A DNA stretch of 64,000 nucleotides from Pseudotabrizicola sp. (GCF_030656345.1 NZ_JAUSNR010000006.1:1-64000); one strand, 5' to 3'. Counted from the first letter of the stretch, positions 42,381-52,477 are shown. Notes: a model not told the origin generated them from the letters alone. Numbers and translations are program-made.

Positions 42381-43903
42381 GTCACGGGCTCCGTTGTCAG
42401 GGTGTTATCGGCGATGGCGGCGACGATGACCGCAGGGGTGATATCGGCACCATGCAGTTCGGCGACCATCTGCCGGTCGCGCATCACCACCACTCGGTTG
42501 GAATAGGCCACCACCTCGTCGAGTTCTGATGAGATCACCAGCAGCGCCAGCCCCTCTTCGCGCAAGCGGTTGATGGTGCGCACAATTTCCGCATGGGCGC
42601 CGACGTCGATGCCGCGTGTGGGTTCGTCCAGGATCAGGAATGTCGGGTCATTGGCCAGCCAGCGGGCCAGGATGACCTTTTGCTGATTGCCGCCCGACAG
42701 CAGTTTCACCGGCATGTCATGGTTGGCGGCGCGGATATCCAGATCATCGGCATAGCGTCCGGCGATTTCATCCTGCTCATCACGCTGCAGGGCGCGGAAC
42801 CAGCCCAGCTTGGCCTGCAGCGCGATGATGATGTTCTCGCGCACCGACAGCTCGCCGAAAATGCCGTCCAGCTTGCGGTCTTCGGGGCAAAAGCCAAAGC
42901 CTGCCGCCACCGCCTGCGCCGGGTTGCGGATGCGCACGGGTTTGCCGTCTACTTCGGTTGTGCCTTCATCAGCGGTGTCTACCCCAAACATCAGTCGCGC
43001 CATTTCGGTGCGGCCAGACCCCAGCAGCCCCGCCACGCCCACCACTTCGCCCGCATGCAGCGACAGGGTGAAGGGGGCGACACGACCTGCGCGGCCAAGC
43101 CCGGTAAAGGTCACCTTGACCGGGCCCTTCGCCGCCTCATCCGCCGGGGGGGCGGCGTGGGCATAGGCCAGATCCTTGCCCAGCATCATCCGCACCACTT
43201 CGGTGGCGGTAACCTGCGAAAGATCGCGGGTGCCGATCAGCTGGCCGTTGCGCAGGATGGTCACGCGGTCAGACACCGCAAAGACCTGATCCAGAAAATG
43301 GGTGATGAAGATGATGCCAAGGCCGCGCGCCTTGAGCTTGGCCACCACCTCGAACAGCTTGTCCACCTCGTTGCGGTCAAGGCTGGCGGTGGGTTCGTCC
43401 AGCACCAGCACCTTGCCCGACAGTTCGACCGCGCGGGCGATGGCCACGATCTGCTGCACGGCAACCGAAAAGCTGCCCAGCTCGGCCCGCACGTCGATAT
43501 CCAGCCCGTAAGTCGCCATCAGCGCAGTGGCCTGCGCGGCAATACTGCGGCGCTGCACAAGGCCAAAGCGCGTGGGCTGGCGGCCCAGAAACAGGTTTTC
43601 CGCCACCGAACGATTGGGCAGCAGGTTCACCTCCTGATACACGGTTCCAATGCCGGACCCTTGCGCATTCAGCGGATCGGTGAAGCGCACGGCTGCGCCT
43701 TCCAGCAGGATTTCCCCGCCGTCGGGCTGATAGGCCCCGGTCAGGATCTTGATCAGCGTGGATTTTCCGGCACCGTTCTCGCCCAGCAGGGCGTGCACTT
43801 CGCCCGCGCGCACCGCGAAATCCACCCCCTCCAGCGCCCTGTGCTGGCCGAATATCTTGACGATCCCGCGTGCCTCCAGCACCGGATTTGCCGCATCGGC
43901 CAT
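42377..43903 (-). CDS. ytfR: Sugar ABC transporter ATP-binding protein (YtfR-like)
   Basis: The 508-residue protein has two ABC ATPase domains, as in all ribose/galactofuranose importers. The first has Walker A GENGAGKST, and Walker B LVLDEPTASLD. The second has a degenerate Walker A (GLLGSGRTE), then LLSGGNQQKVILARWLA and LILDEPTRGID. The ATG at 43903 was chosen over an in-frame start 48 bases upstream; GGCAGGA precedes it. It energises import by YtfT/YjfF. Confidence 0.93.
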   Translation of the reverse strand: MADAANPVLEARGIVKIFGQHRALEGVDFAVRAGEVHALLGENGAGKSTLIKILTGAYQPDGGEILLEGAAVRFTDPLNAQGSGIGTVYQEVNLLPNRSVAENLFLGRQPTRFGLVQRRSIAAQATALMATYGLDIDVRAELGSFSVAVQQIVAIARAVELSGKVLVLDEPTASLDRNEVDKLFEVVAKLKARGLGIIFITHFLDQVFAVSDRVTILRNGQLIGTRDLSQVTATEVVRMMLGKDLAYAHAAPPADEAAKGPVKVTFTGLGRAGRVAPFTLSLHAGEVVGVAGLLGSGRTEMARLMFGVDTADEGTTEVDGKPVRIRNPAQAVAAGFGFCPEDRKLDGIFGELSVRENIIIALQAKLGWFRALQRDEQDEIAGRYADDLDIRAANHDMPVKLLSGGNQQKVILARWLANDPTFLILDEPTRGIDVGAHAEIVRTINRLREEGLALLVISSELDEVVAYSNRVVVMRDRQMVAELHGADITPAVIVAAIADNTLTTEPVT

Positions 43904-44002
43904 ATCCTGCCCCCCGTATTGCCTGCCACTGTTCTTGTTTTGCGCAATCAAAGCAATGCTGCCGGCGGGATCTCCCCCGCCGACAGCTGCCCTTGCGGGT
44001 GA

Positions 44003-44974
44003 TCAGTAACCCAGACCCTTGCGGCTGTCGTATTCGCCCTGTGGGTCATCAGCCGGGGTGTAGAGCTTGGATTCGGTGATGATGAACTTCTCTGGCATGG
44101 TGCCTGCATTCAGGAACGCATCCAGCGCCTCGAACGCTGGGCCTGCCATGTTTGGCGTCAGCTCGACCGTGGCATTGGCCTCACCTGCGGCCATGGCGGC
44201 GAAAATGTCTGGCACAGCGTCGATCGACACCACCAGAATATCACTGCCCGGCTTGAGCCCCGCATCCTTGATCGCCTGAATGGCCCCCACGGCCATGTCG
44301 TCATTGTGGGCATAGACCGCGCAGATATCCGCGCCGCCGCCTTCGGCTTTCAGGAAGCCTTCCATCACTTCCTTACCCTTCGACCGGGTGAAATCGCCGG
44401 TCTGGCTGCGGATGATCGAGATATTTGCGGTGCTTGCGATGCCTTCTTCAAACCCCTGCTTGCGGTTGATCGCAGGCGAGGACCCGACGGTGCCCTGCAG
44501 TTCCACGACCTTGCAATCGCGGTCGCCCACTTCGCCGACCAGCCATTCACCGGCCACGCGACCCTCTTTCACCTGATCGGAGGCCACCGATGTCAGATAC
44601 AGATCTTCCGGCGCGTCGATGCCACGGTCCAGCAGCACGACCGGAATTTCAGCCTCTTTCGCCTCGGTCAGCACTTCTTCCCAACCCGTCGCCACGACCG
44701 GGGCGATCAGGATGGCGTCAACGCCCTGCGCGATGAAGCCGCGCAGCGCCTTGATCTGGTTTTCCTGCTTTTGCTGGGCATCGGCGAATTTCAGATCTAC
44801 ACCAAGCCGTTCAGCCTCGGCGCGTGTCACCGAGGTTTCCGCCGCGCGCCAGCCGGATTCGGACCCGATCTGCGAAAAGCCGATCACCTTGCCGGACAAA
44901 CCGTCGGCATAGGCTGTCGACGACATAAGTGCGCCAATACCCGCGACCAGCGCGAGTTTCTTGATAATGGACAT
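44003..44974 (-). CDS. ytfQ: Sugar ABC transporter substrate-binding protein (YtfQ-like)
   Basis: The 323-residue periplasmic protein has a signal peptide (KKLALVAGIGALMSSTAYAD) and the YtfQ pattern GKVIGFSQIGSESGWRAAET, FADAQQKQENQIKALRGFI and VYAHNDDMAVGAIQAIKDAG. YtfQ binds galactofuranose in E. coli; this homologue may prefer a related furanose. It is the first operon gene with a GGGAGGG ribosome site, and 99 bases separate it from ytfR. Confidence 0.92.
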   Translation of the reverse strand: MSIIKKLALVAGIGALMSSTAYADGLSGKVIGFSQIGSESGWRAAETSVTRAEAERLGVDLKFADAQQKQENQIKALRGFIAQGVDAILIAPVVATGWEEVLTEAKEAEIPVVLLDRGIDAPEDLYLTSVASDQVKEGRVAGEWLVGEVGDRDCKVVELQGTVGSSPAINRKQGFEEGIASTANISIIRSQTGDFTRSKGKEVMEGFLKAEGGGADICAVYAHNDDMAVGAIQAIKDAGLKPGSDILVVSIDAVPDIFAAMAAGEANATVELTPNMAGPAFEALDAFLNAGTMPEKFIITESKLYTPADDPQGEYDSRKGLGY

Positions 44975-45544
44975 GGAATCCCTCCCTAGGATTGAGCGGC
45001 AGACGTCTCCTCCCGTCGACCTCAGATGAGGCTAGCAAAAGTAATACTATATGTAAAATTTAATCTGCGGGGGGTGTTTTGTGCCGTCGGAAGCTGGGTT
45101 CTGTCATGGGGACGCAGCGCGGAAGGGGCGGGCGGGTGACGGAACATTGCTTTTCAACCGTTTGCAGATAAAAGGTTTTCAGCGTCGGAAGCCCGGCGCT
45201 TTCCTCGTGCGTAAAGCTGCAGCGGTGGTGCAGGGCGAAAGCTGACTGCGGTCATGTCCCATCCTGGCGCGACAGGCACTGACAGACCGGCCCGCCATCT
45301 GCCGCTCGCGCAACAGTGGCCCCGCAGCCTGCCATCCCATTGCCAGCCGAATCACAGACCCGTGATCTGCGGCCCGCATCCCCGCACCACCCCCCGGCGC
45401 AAAACCATGCGTGCCCGGATCGCAACATCTTGTAACATTCCGCCCTGTCCGCCACATCATACCCGTCCCCGGCTGGACTTGGCCCGGCCAAAGCCGGAAT
45501 GTGCTGCTGTGGCCGGAACGGGCGGGCCGTCCGGGGGATGGAGT
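44975..45544. other. Intergenic region between ytfQ and the glycosyltransferase cluster
   Basis: These 570 bases hold the ytfQ promoter region on the left (AT-rich around 45035-45065) and GC-rich DNA on the right. I find no convincing gene, RNA or terminator; the open frames here lack ribosome sites and family likeness. The promoter of the rightward polysaccharide genes probably lies here. Confidence 0.5.
45045..45055. promoter_or_regulatory. AT-rich palindrome upstream of ytfQ
   Basis: TAC-N5-GTA (TACTATATGTA) sits in the only AT-rich stretch upstream of ytfQ, about 75 bases from its start. It resembles GntR half-site spacing and could be the operator for the GntR gene at the operon's end. 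Weak match. Confidence 0.3.
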
Positions 45545-46594
45545 GTGGCTTTGAAGATCCTTGCCTTCACCTGTATCCGCAACGAAGGCCCGTTTCTGCT
45601 GGAATGGATCGCCTATCACCGGCTGATCGGTGTGACCGATTTCCTGTTCTTTTCCAACGATTGCGAAGACCGAAGCGATGATCTGCTGACGCAGCTGGCG
45701 CAGCACGGCGTGGTGCAGCACATCCCCCACCGCGCGCGCCCCGGCAAAAGCGTGCAGTGGCAGGCGCTGCAACAGGTGGCGCGCGACCGCACCCTGGCGG
45801 GCTATGACTGGGCGCTGTTTGCCGATGTCGACGAATTTCCCCTGATCCACGCGCAAGGCCACCGGCTTGCCGATGCCATCGCCACCATGCCGCCTGAAAC
45901 CGATGCCATCGCAATGCCATGGCGGTTGTTCGGGGCCAGCGGCCATGTGCGCTTTGCCGATCAGCCGGTCACCGCGCAGTTTCTGCGCTCGGCCCCCGAA
46001 GATTTGTTCCACCCGATTGCCGGGCGCTACATCAAGACCCTGTTCCGCCCGGCACGGTTCCTCAAACCCGGCGTGCACCGGCCAAAGCGCGTGCCGGATG
46101 GCCCTGTGCCCAACTGGGTCGATGGCGCGGGCCAGCCTCTGCCGGATGATTTTGCGACGCGTGAGGCCCAGATCGCGCTGCCTACGCTGACGCCCGGCCG
46201 CCGGATCATCGAGCTGAACCACTATTCGCTGCGCTCGGTCGAAAGCTTTCTGGTCAAGACCGCGCGGGGTCTGGCCAACCGCACCGGCAAGGGCATTGAT
46301 CTGAGCTATTGGGTGGAGCGGAATTTCAACACCGTCCCCAACACCGCCATCACCCAGTGGTCGGAGGCGCTGAGCGCTGAGATCACGGCCCTGCGCCAGC
46401 TGCCGGGGGTAGAGGCGCTGCACCAGCACAGTTGCGACTGGCACCGCCAAAGCAGTGCCGCCATGCTGCGCACGGAAGAGGGCTACCGGCTGTATTGTGA
46501 TTGCCTGCACGCCGCCGACTCGGCCCCGTTGCCGCGCAACCTTGCCCTGCACCTTTACCGCACCTTTGCAGAATTGCGCGGGGCAAAGGGCTGA
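45545..46594 (+). CDS. Glycosyltransferase family 2-like protein (Glyco_tranf_2_4)
   Basis: The 349-residue protein begins ILAFTCIRNEGPFLLEWIAY, the signature of GT2-like proteins with a truncated domain, followed by FLFFSNDCEDRSDDLL and the acidic LFADVDEFP (DxD-like) motif. It likely moves a sugar from a nucleotide sugar to a surface polysaccharide. GTG at 45545 is my choice; a TTG two codons later is possible. First gene of three rightward glycosyltransferase genes. Confidence 0.84.
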   Translation: MALKILAFTCIRNEGPFLLEWIAYHRLIGVTDFLFFSNDCEDRSDDLLTQLAQHGVVQHIPHRARPGKSVQWQALQQVARDRTLAGYDWALFADVDEFPLIHAQGHRLADAIATMPPETDAIAMPWRLFGASGHVRFADQPVTAQFLRSAPEDLFHPIAGRYIKTLFRPARFLKPGVHRPKRVPDGPVPNWVDGAGQPLPDDFATREAQIALPTLTPGRRIIELNHYSLRSVESFLVKTARGLANRTGKGIDLSYWVERNFNTVPNTAITQWSEALSAEITALRQLPGVEALHQHSCDWHRQSSAAMLRTEEGYRLYCDCLHAADSAPLPRNLALHLYRTFAELRGAKG

Positions 46595-46599
46595 CGGCG

Positions 46600-48930
46600 A
46601 TGCATTTCCATATCGGCCTGAATGCCCGCCGGACCAATGCCGAAAGCTGGGGCGATCTGGCCTTTGCCCGCAGTCTTGCCGCCGGTTTTGTGCAGACCGG
46701 GCACGCGGCCAGCCTGTTTTTTCGTGATGAGCAGCCGGACCTGACCGGGCAGCGCGATGTGGTCCTGCGTCTGATCGGCCCGCATCTGGATGAGCCTGTG
46801 CCGGGGGTGCCCAACCTTTTGTGGATGATCAGCCCGCCCAATCTGGCCCCGCTGGCCTGTCTGGCGCGCTATCAGGCGCTGTTTCTCGCCTCACCCTTGC
46901 TGGTCAGCCGGTGTTTGGCTCAGGGGCTGCACGCCACATATCTGCCGCAGGCCACCGACAGCGGTCTGTTCAACCCCGCGGCAAGGGGCGATCAGCCCGT
47001 GGATTTCCCTGCGGATCTTCCTGCGGATCTGCCGATCAGTTTCGTCGGCAACCACGCCCCGCGCGCGCCGCGCCTGACGGTGCGCGCGGCGCTTGATCTG
47101 GGGTTCGATGTCAGGATCTGGGGGCAGGGGTGGGACGGCGTGGTGCCCGCCCGCCATCTGTGCGGCACACGGCTGGACAGTGCGGAACTGGCGCAGGTCT
47201 ATGCCCGCTCACGCATCGTGCTGAACACCCACATGCCCTATATGGCCGAGCTGGGATTCATGAACAACCGCAGCTTTGACGCCCTGGCCTGCGGCGCGCA
47301 GGTGGTGTCAGACCCGGTGGCGGGGTTTGCCGACCCGCGCCTGCCAGCCCTGCACCAGACCGATGCCGGGGCGGGCCTTGGCCCGCTGCTGAACCGCCTG
47401 CTGGCGCGCGCGCCGACCGCACAAGACCGCGCCCGCATCGCCGAAAGCGTGACCGCAGGCTACAGCTTTATCGACCGCGCCCTCACATTTGCCCAGACTG
47501 CAGAGCAGTTGTTGCAGCAAAACGCCCGCGCCCGCCCGGCCTTTGCCCCGCTGCCGCCCCAGCCCCGGCGGGGCGCGGGGCCTGCGATCACCCTGTCCGA
47601 CGTGGCAGAGGGGGGCGAGGACAGCGCCGGTTTTGAGGCCATGCTCGATGCCCTGCTTGCGCAGGCGCAACCCGATGTCACACTGCAACTGTCAGACCCC
47701 ACCACAACCCCGCCGGGCCTGAGCGTCGAACAGGCCATGCGCCGGGCGGCGCTGGCGGTGTGGCGTATCGGCGCGGTGGTGGCGCGCGAAGCCGGCTTCA
47801 CGCGGCTGGCGGTGGTGCCCCCGCCGCGCCATGCCCATCAGGGCACCATCCATGCGGTGATGCACGATCACCGCAGCGCTCAGGCCGCCGCGATCAACCG
47901 CAAATGCCCCGCCGCACACGACACGCTGGGCCATCTGTGCAGCCGCGCGCGGCGGCTGCTGGAAAGCCCGGCCGGGCAGTGGCTGGAGCTTGCGCATGGC
48001 GAAGACGGCATAGATCCGGTGCAGACCCAGATCCGCCTGCTGACCAACCGGCCGCTTTATGCCCATACCCCCGCGGGGTTTTCGCGCGACCGGCAGAAAC
48101 AGCATCTGCGGCTGTGGCCACGCAGGACGCTGGCGCGCAGCGATGTGTCGGTCGGGGTCTTCGTGCATCTGTACTACCCCGACCTTGCGCCGGTGTTCCG
48201 CGACCGTTTCGCGGCGCTGGATCTGCCGCACCGGCTCTATGTCTCGACCGACACAACGGCCAAGGCTGACCAGATCCGGGCCTGCCTGCCGATGGCTGAG
48301 GTGCGGGTGCTGCCGAACCGGGGGCGCGATGTGTTCGGCAAGCTGTTCGGCTTTGCCGATGCCCATGCCGCGCATGATATTGTCCTGCACCTGCACGGCA
48401 AGAAATCACCGCATTTCAGCGGCTTTGATCAATGGCTGGACCATTGCCTGACCTGCCTGCTGCCGAACCGCGAAGAGGTGTTCCGCATCCTGTCGCTGTT
48501 TCAGTCACTGCCCGACCTTGGCGTGGTCGCGCCCTTGACCTATCGCTCGGTGCTGGCGGCGGCGCATTGGGGCGATAATCTTGATATCGCGCGCGAAATT
48601 GCGGCACGCGCCCTGCCGGATCTGGCCCTGCCGCCCGATGGTCAGCTGGACTTTCCGGTGGGGTCAATGTTCTGGGCGCGGCGCGCGGCCTTGCAACCGC
48701 TGCTGGACCTCGGGCTGACGGCCGGGCATTTCCCGCCCGAATCCGGTCAGGTCGATGCCACCCCCGCCCATGCCATCGAACGGCTGTTCGGGGTGATCTG
48801 TCAGGCGGGCGGCTACCGGCTGATCCGGGTGGCCCCGGCAGCCAGTGTGCAGCACAAGGGGCAGCAGATTATCGCCAGGCGCAATGAAGACGTGCGCCGC
48901 GCCCTTCAATCCGGAAGGTTCGACCCATGA
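46600..48930 (+). CDS. CgeB-like glycosyltransferase fused to a rhamnan-synthesis (RgpF) domain
   Basis: The 776-residue protein has two parts. Residues 1 to about 320 resemble CgeB/GT-B glycosyltransferases, with WMISPPNLAPL, SFVGNHAPRAPR and ARSRIVLNTHMPYMAELGFM, then a CGAQVVSD acceptor segment. Residues 480-776 match RgpF rhamnan-synthesis proteins: VGVFVHLYYPDLAPVF, LPNRGRDVFGKLFGFADAHA, LHLHGKKSPH and the final GSMFWARRAAL. Starts five bases after the previous gene; overlaps the next by four. It probably builds a rhamnose-type surface polysaccharide. Confidence 0.88.
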   Translation: MHFHIGLNARRTNAESWGDLAFARSLAAGFVQTGHAASLFFRDEQPDLTGQRDVVLRLIGPHLDEPVPGVPNLLWMISPPNLAPLACLARYQALFLASPLLVSRCLAQGLHATYLPQATDSGLFNPAARGDQPVDFPADLPADLPISFVGNHAPRAPRLTVRAALDLGFDVRIWGQGWDGVVPARHLCGTRLDSAELAQVYARSRIVLNTHMPYMAELGFMNNRSFDALACGAQVVSDPVAGFADPRLPALHQTDAGAGLGPLLNRLLARAPTAQDRARIAESVTAGYSFIDRALTFAQTAEQLLQQNARARPAFAPLPPQPRRGAGPAITLSDVAEGGEDSAGFEAMLDALLAQAQPDVTLQLSDPTTTPPGLSVEQAMRRAALAVWRIGAVVAREAGFTRLAVVPPPRHAHQGTIHAVMHDHRSAQAAAINRKCPAAHDTLGHLCSRARRLLESPAGQWLELAHGEDGIDPVQTQIRLLTNRPLYAHTPAGFSRDRQKQHLRLWPRRTLARSDVSVGVFVHLYYPDLAPVFRDRFAALDLPHRLYVSTDTTAKADQIRACLPMAEVRVLPNRGRDVFGKLFGFADAHAAHDIVLHLHGKKSPHFSGFDQWLDHCLTCLLPNREEVFRILSLFQSLPDLGVVAPLTYRSVLAAAHWGDNLDIAREIAARALPDLALPPDGQLDFPVGSMFWARRAALQPLLDLGLTAGHFPPESGQVDATPAHAIERLFGVICQAGGYRLIRVAPAASVQHKGQQIIARRNEDVRRALQSGRFDP

Positions 48931-50489
48931 CCACCGCTGAACCGCCTGTCTGTCAGGGCTTTTTCGACGCGGCCTATTACCAGAGTCAGCTTGCCGCCCC
49001 GGTGCCCGATCCGCTGGCACATTTCCGCGCGCAGGGTGACCGGATGGGCCTTGATCCTTCGCCCTATTTCTCGACCCGCCATTACAAGGCGCTTTACCCC
49101 GACTGGCGGGCCGCAGGGGCGCAGACCGCCCTGGATGATTTTCTGATCTTCGAGACGCAAGGCCAGTGGCACAGCCCGCATCCGCTGTTCGACTTTGCCA
49201 CCTATCTGCGGCGCAATCCGGATGTGGCGGCGGCGCGGGTGTCCCCCGCAGGCCATTTCGCCCGCCATGGCGACAGCGAAGGGCGCAGCCCGTCGGATGG
49301 GTTCGATGCCACGTATTACCGCCGCCGCTATCTGCGCCTGACCGACACCTGCGCTTTCGCGCATTATATCGCGCATGGGCAGGCGGCAGGCCATCAGCCG
49401 CGCCCGCAGTCGCGCAGTGCCGCGCAATCCGCCGCCGCTGCGGCACAGGCCATCGCGGGGCTGCCGCGCCCGGTACTGCTCGGCGTGCATGACGCGCAAG
49501 AGGCGGGCACGCCGCTTCTGGTGCGCGACATGGCGCGCGAACTGCGCGCGCGCGGGCATAGCCCGGTGTTCGTGCTGCGCGACGGGGGGCCGCTGGTGGC
49601 GGAGCTGGAGCGGTTGGGGCCGGTGTTTGTGCTGGCCGATGGCTGGGACGGGGCGGGGCTGCTGTCCGGCGTGGGGCCGGATATCCCTATATTTGTGCAC
49701 AGTGCCGAGGCCGCAGGCATCGCCCGCGCCGCCGCACACTCCGGTCTGCCGGTCATGCTGCTGATCCACGAGATGCGCGGCTATCTCGATGCGCGCGGGT
49801 TGCTGCCAGAGCTGATCGCGGCGCATCGTGCGGGCGCGCGGCTGGTCGCATCCTTTCCCCGCATGGCGGCGGCGTTGCGGTCTGATCTGGGCCCGCTGCC
49901 GGTGATCCAGCCCGGCGCTGCCCTGCCACCCGCCACCCTGTCCGCTTTCCGCCACTGGCGGCAGACAGGGCAGGGGCGTGCCCTGTTCGTCGGGGCCGGG
50001 CAGGCCGACGCGCGCAAGGGGTTCGACCTGTTTCTGGATGCCGCACAGGCCATTCACGCTGAACGCCGCGATGCCATCTTTGTCTGGCTGGGGGCCATGA
50101 CCGCATGGGCACAGCCGCTGGCCGATCAGGCGCGAAGACAGGGCCTCCGCCTTCTGCTTCCCGGCTTTATAGCCGACTCGCTGGCCTGCTACGCGGCGGC
50201 TTCGGCCTATCTTCTGACCTCCCGCGAAGATCCCGGCCCGATGACGCTGATCCATGCCGCCGCCACCGGCACTCCCTTTGTCGGTTACGCCGCCGATATC
50301 GGCTTGCGCGGCGTGGCCGATCCGCTGGGCCAGTTCGTGGCCGATGGTGACAGGACCGCATTCGTCACCGCAGCCCTTGGATACGCCCGCAGCGAGACAC
50401 CCGCTACCCGCCGCGCCCGCCGCGCCCTGCTGCGTCCGCACCTTGGCATGGCCCGCTATTGCGATGCGCTCCTTAGCCTTTTCCCCTGA
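48927..50489 (+). CDS. Glycosyltransferase with N-terminal repeats
   Basis: The 520-residue protein begins with four repeats of about 40 residues around F-D-x-x-Y-Y (FDAAYYQSQL, FSTRHYKALYPDW, FDFATYLRRNPDV, FDATYYRRRY), each followed by a G-rich turn. The rest is a GT-B glycosyltransferase (family 4-like) with GAGQADARKGFDLFLDAA and LTSREDPGPMTLIHAAATGT. Overlaps the previous gene by four bases and the convergent NeuD-like gene by 17. The repeats may bind membrane or glycan; their job is unknown. Confidence 0.86.
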   Translation: MTTAEPPVCQGFFDAAYYQSQLAAPVPDPLAHFRAQGDRMGLDPSPYFSTRHYKALYPDWRAAGAQTALDDFLIFETQGQWHSPHPLFDFATYLRRNPDVAAARVSPAGHFARHGDSEGRSPSDGFDATYYRRRYLRLTDTCAFAHYIAHGQAAGHQPRPQSRSAAQSAAAAAQAIAGLPRPVLLGVHDAQEAGTPLLVRDMARELRARGHSPVFVLRDGGPLVAELERLGPVFVLADGWDGAGLLSGVGPDIPIFVHSAEAAGIARAAAHSGLPVMLLIHEMRGYLDARGLLPELIAAHRAGARLVASFPRMAAALRSDLGPLPVIQPGAALPPATLSAFRHWRQTGQGRALFVGAGQADARKGFDLFLDAAQAIHAERRDAIFVWLGAMTAWAQPLADQARRQGLRLLLPGFIADSLACYAAASAYLLTSREDPGPMTLIHAAATGTPFVGYAADIGLRGVADPLGQFVADGDRTAFVTAALGYARSETPATRRARRALLRPHLGMARYCDALLSLFP

Positions 50490-51177
50490 CCATCGCCTGC
50501 AGCCTGACCCATTCGCGCACCGTCATCGCCGGGTTGCCCATCATCCGCGCGCCCTGCGGCACATCGCGCATGATCACCGCCCCCACCCCGATCACCGCGC
50601 CCGCGCCGATCTGCAACGGGCGGCCCGGCCTGCCATTGCAGATGATGGCCCCCGACCCGATGCTGGCGAATGCCCCCACCGCGATATGCCCGTTCAGGAT
50701 CGACCCCACGGCAAGCGTTGCAAAATCGCCGACCGTCACATCATGCCCGATCACCCGGGCCAGAACCTGCACCCCGGTGCCCAGCACCACATTGGGGCTG
50801 ACCGGGGCGGCCGGATCGACAATGCAGCCCGGCCCGACCCGCAGATTGGCCGCCACATGCCCCGGCCTGCGGTGCAGCGCCGTGGCCAGCACCGCGCCCT
50901 CATCCGCCAGCCGCGCTGCGATCCGGGCGCGCACCCGGCCATCGCCCATCGAGACCAGCACCGGCACCTGCGCAAAGCGCGCCAGCCGCTCGGCCCCCGA
51001 AATGACCGGCACGTTCAGTGTCGGGTGGATGAAGCCGTGGTCCAGATCATCCACCACCGCGCGCAGCTGCACCCGGTCCTGCCACAGCCCCTGCAGCACC
51101 ATCACGATCATCTCGCTGTGGCCGCGCCCGCCATACAGAACCACCTCGTCAAAATCCTCGACGCCCTGCACAGCCAT
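50473..51177 (-). CDS. Sugar O-acyltransferase (NeuD/PglD-like)
   Basis: The 234-residue protein has an N-terminal nucleotide-binding-like domain (VVLYGGRGHSEMIVMVLQ) and a left-handed beta-helix of hexapeptide repeats (VGPGCIVDPAAPVSPNVVLG, IGHDVTVGDFATLAVGSIL, GAFASIGSGAIIC). Such enzymes acetylate an amino or hydroxy group of a sugar, often after a DegT aminotransferase adds the amine. It shares one base with the degT stop, matching that pathway. ATG at 51177. Confidence 0.9.
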   Translation of the reverse strand: MAVQGVEDFDEVVLYGGRGHSEMIVMVLQGLWQDRVQLRAVVDDLDHGFIHPTLNVPVISGAERLARFAQVPVLVSMGDGRVRARIAARLADEGAVLATALHRRPGHVAANLRVGPGCIVDPAAPVSPNVVLGTGVQVLARVIGHDVTVGDFATLAVGSILNGHIAVGAFASIGSGAIICNGRPGRPLQIGAGAVIGVGAVIMRDVPQGARMMGNPAMTVREWVRLQAMVRGKG

Positions 51178-52289
51178 CAGCCGATCCCCCGCAGCACCGC
51201 CTGCACCACCCGCGCCACCCCGTCGCGCCCCACATCGCCGTGCAGCGGCAACGACAGGTACTGGCCCGCCACATCCCCGGCAACCGCGTGGTGCCGCGTG
51301 GTGTGAACCACCGCCCCCGCGTAGACCGTGCCCGGCCCGCACAGGATTGGAAACGGCGTGCGCGGCAGGATGTCGGCGGCATGCAGGCTGGCAATGACCC
51401 CGGCGCGCAGATCCGGCGGCAGGATCAGCGTGTAATACAGATGGCTGGCACTCGTGCCGGGGCGGGGCTGCAGGGTGCGGATCTGCGGCACATCTTCAAA
51501 GGCGGCGTCATACCACCCCCGGATCTGCTGCCGCGCCGCCATTTCCGCGGCCACCCGGGGCCGCACCGCCAGCCCGAAGGCGGCATGCAGTTCTGACATC
51601 TTGCCGTTGATCCCGGGGCCGGTCATCTGCCCGCCTTCCAGCCCGAAATTGCGCATCCGGGCCAAAGCCTGCGCCTGCGCCGCGTCACCCACCACCACCG
51701 CGCCGCCCTCTGCCGTGCTCAGCAATTTGGTGCCGTGCAGCGACAGCGCACTGGCATCGCCCGAAAGGCAGATATTGCGGCCCGACACCTGAATATCCGG
51801 GGCCTGCGCCGCATCAAACACCAGCCACAGTTTATGACGGCGCGCGATATCCTCCAGCGCCGCGATATCACAGGCAATGCCCTGAAAATGCACCGCCAGG
51901 ATCGCCACTGTTTGTGGCGTGATCGCCCGCTCGACGGCCTTTGGGCACAGCGTGGCAAACGCGGGCTCCACATCGGCAAACACCGGCACCAGCCCGCACC
52001 AGTCAATCGCCTGCACGGATGCCGCAAAGCTCAGCGGCGTGGTGATCACCTCGCCGCCGCGCGCCACACCCCCCAGCCGCAACGCCAGCATCAAGGCCAT
52101 CGTGCCCGACGACACCAGCACCACATGGCCGCCGGTCTCCTGCCCCAGCACCGATTCCAGCCGGTCATGCAAGGTGCCGCCGTTGGTCAGCTGACAGGAC
52201 CGGAACACCGGGTCCAGCAACCGCTCAAAATCCTGCTGACGCGGCATCAGGGGCCTGCCAAAGACAATCCGGTCGCGGCGTTCCGACAT
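51177..52289 (-). CDS. DegT/DnrJ/EryC1-family aminotransferase
   Basis: The 370-residue pyridoxal-phosphate enzyme shows VSSGTMALMLALRLGGV, the cofactor region LVFDAAQAP, and the lysine segment SLHGTKLLSTAEGGAVV. NGKMSELHAAFGLA also fits. These enzymes aminate keto-sugars on nucleotide carriers. It is paired with the NeuD-like acyltransferase, giving an N-acylated amino sugar for the nearby glycosyltransferases. The 188 bases upstream, up to tRNA-Cys, hold nothing I can support. Confidence 0.9.
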   Translation of the reverse strand: MSERRDRIVFGRPLMPRQQDFERLLDPVFRSCQLTNGGTLHDRLESVLGQETGGHVVLVSSGTMALMLALRLGGVARGGEVITTPLSFAASVQAIDWCGLVPVFADVEPAFATLCPKAVERAITPQTVAILAVHFQGIACDIAALEDIARRHKLWLVFDAAQAPDIQVSGRNICLSGDASALSLHGTKLLSTAEGGAVVVGDAAQAQALARMRNFGLEGGQMTGPGINGKMSELHAAFGLAVRPRVAAEMAARQQIRGWYDAAFEDVPQIRTLQPRPGTSASHLYYTLILPPDLRAGVIASLHAADILPRTPFPILCGPGTVYAGAVVHTTRHHAVAGDVAGQYLSLPLHGDVGRDGVARVVQAVLRGIG

Positions 52290-52477
52290 AAAACCCTGCT
52301 CTCCCCAAGACTTACCCTGCGCGCACCCGTGGTGCAGACCTTCGCAGAAAGAAAGCCACCCGGGACACCCGCCCCACCCACACCAGACCCGGTTTTGCCC
52401 ACAGGTTCAACAGCCCACTGCATCCGCAAGGATCGGGCGATGTGGGGCTGCGTGAGGGAGCGGGGGGATAATCTGTG

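Noticed and set aside
45179..46552. Minus-strand frame covering the first glycosyltransferase
   Set aside because: It lacks recognisable motifs and a ribosome site, while the plus-strand frame has GT2 signatures.
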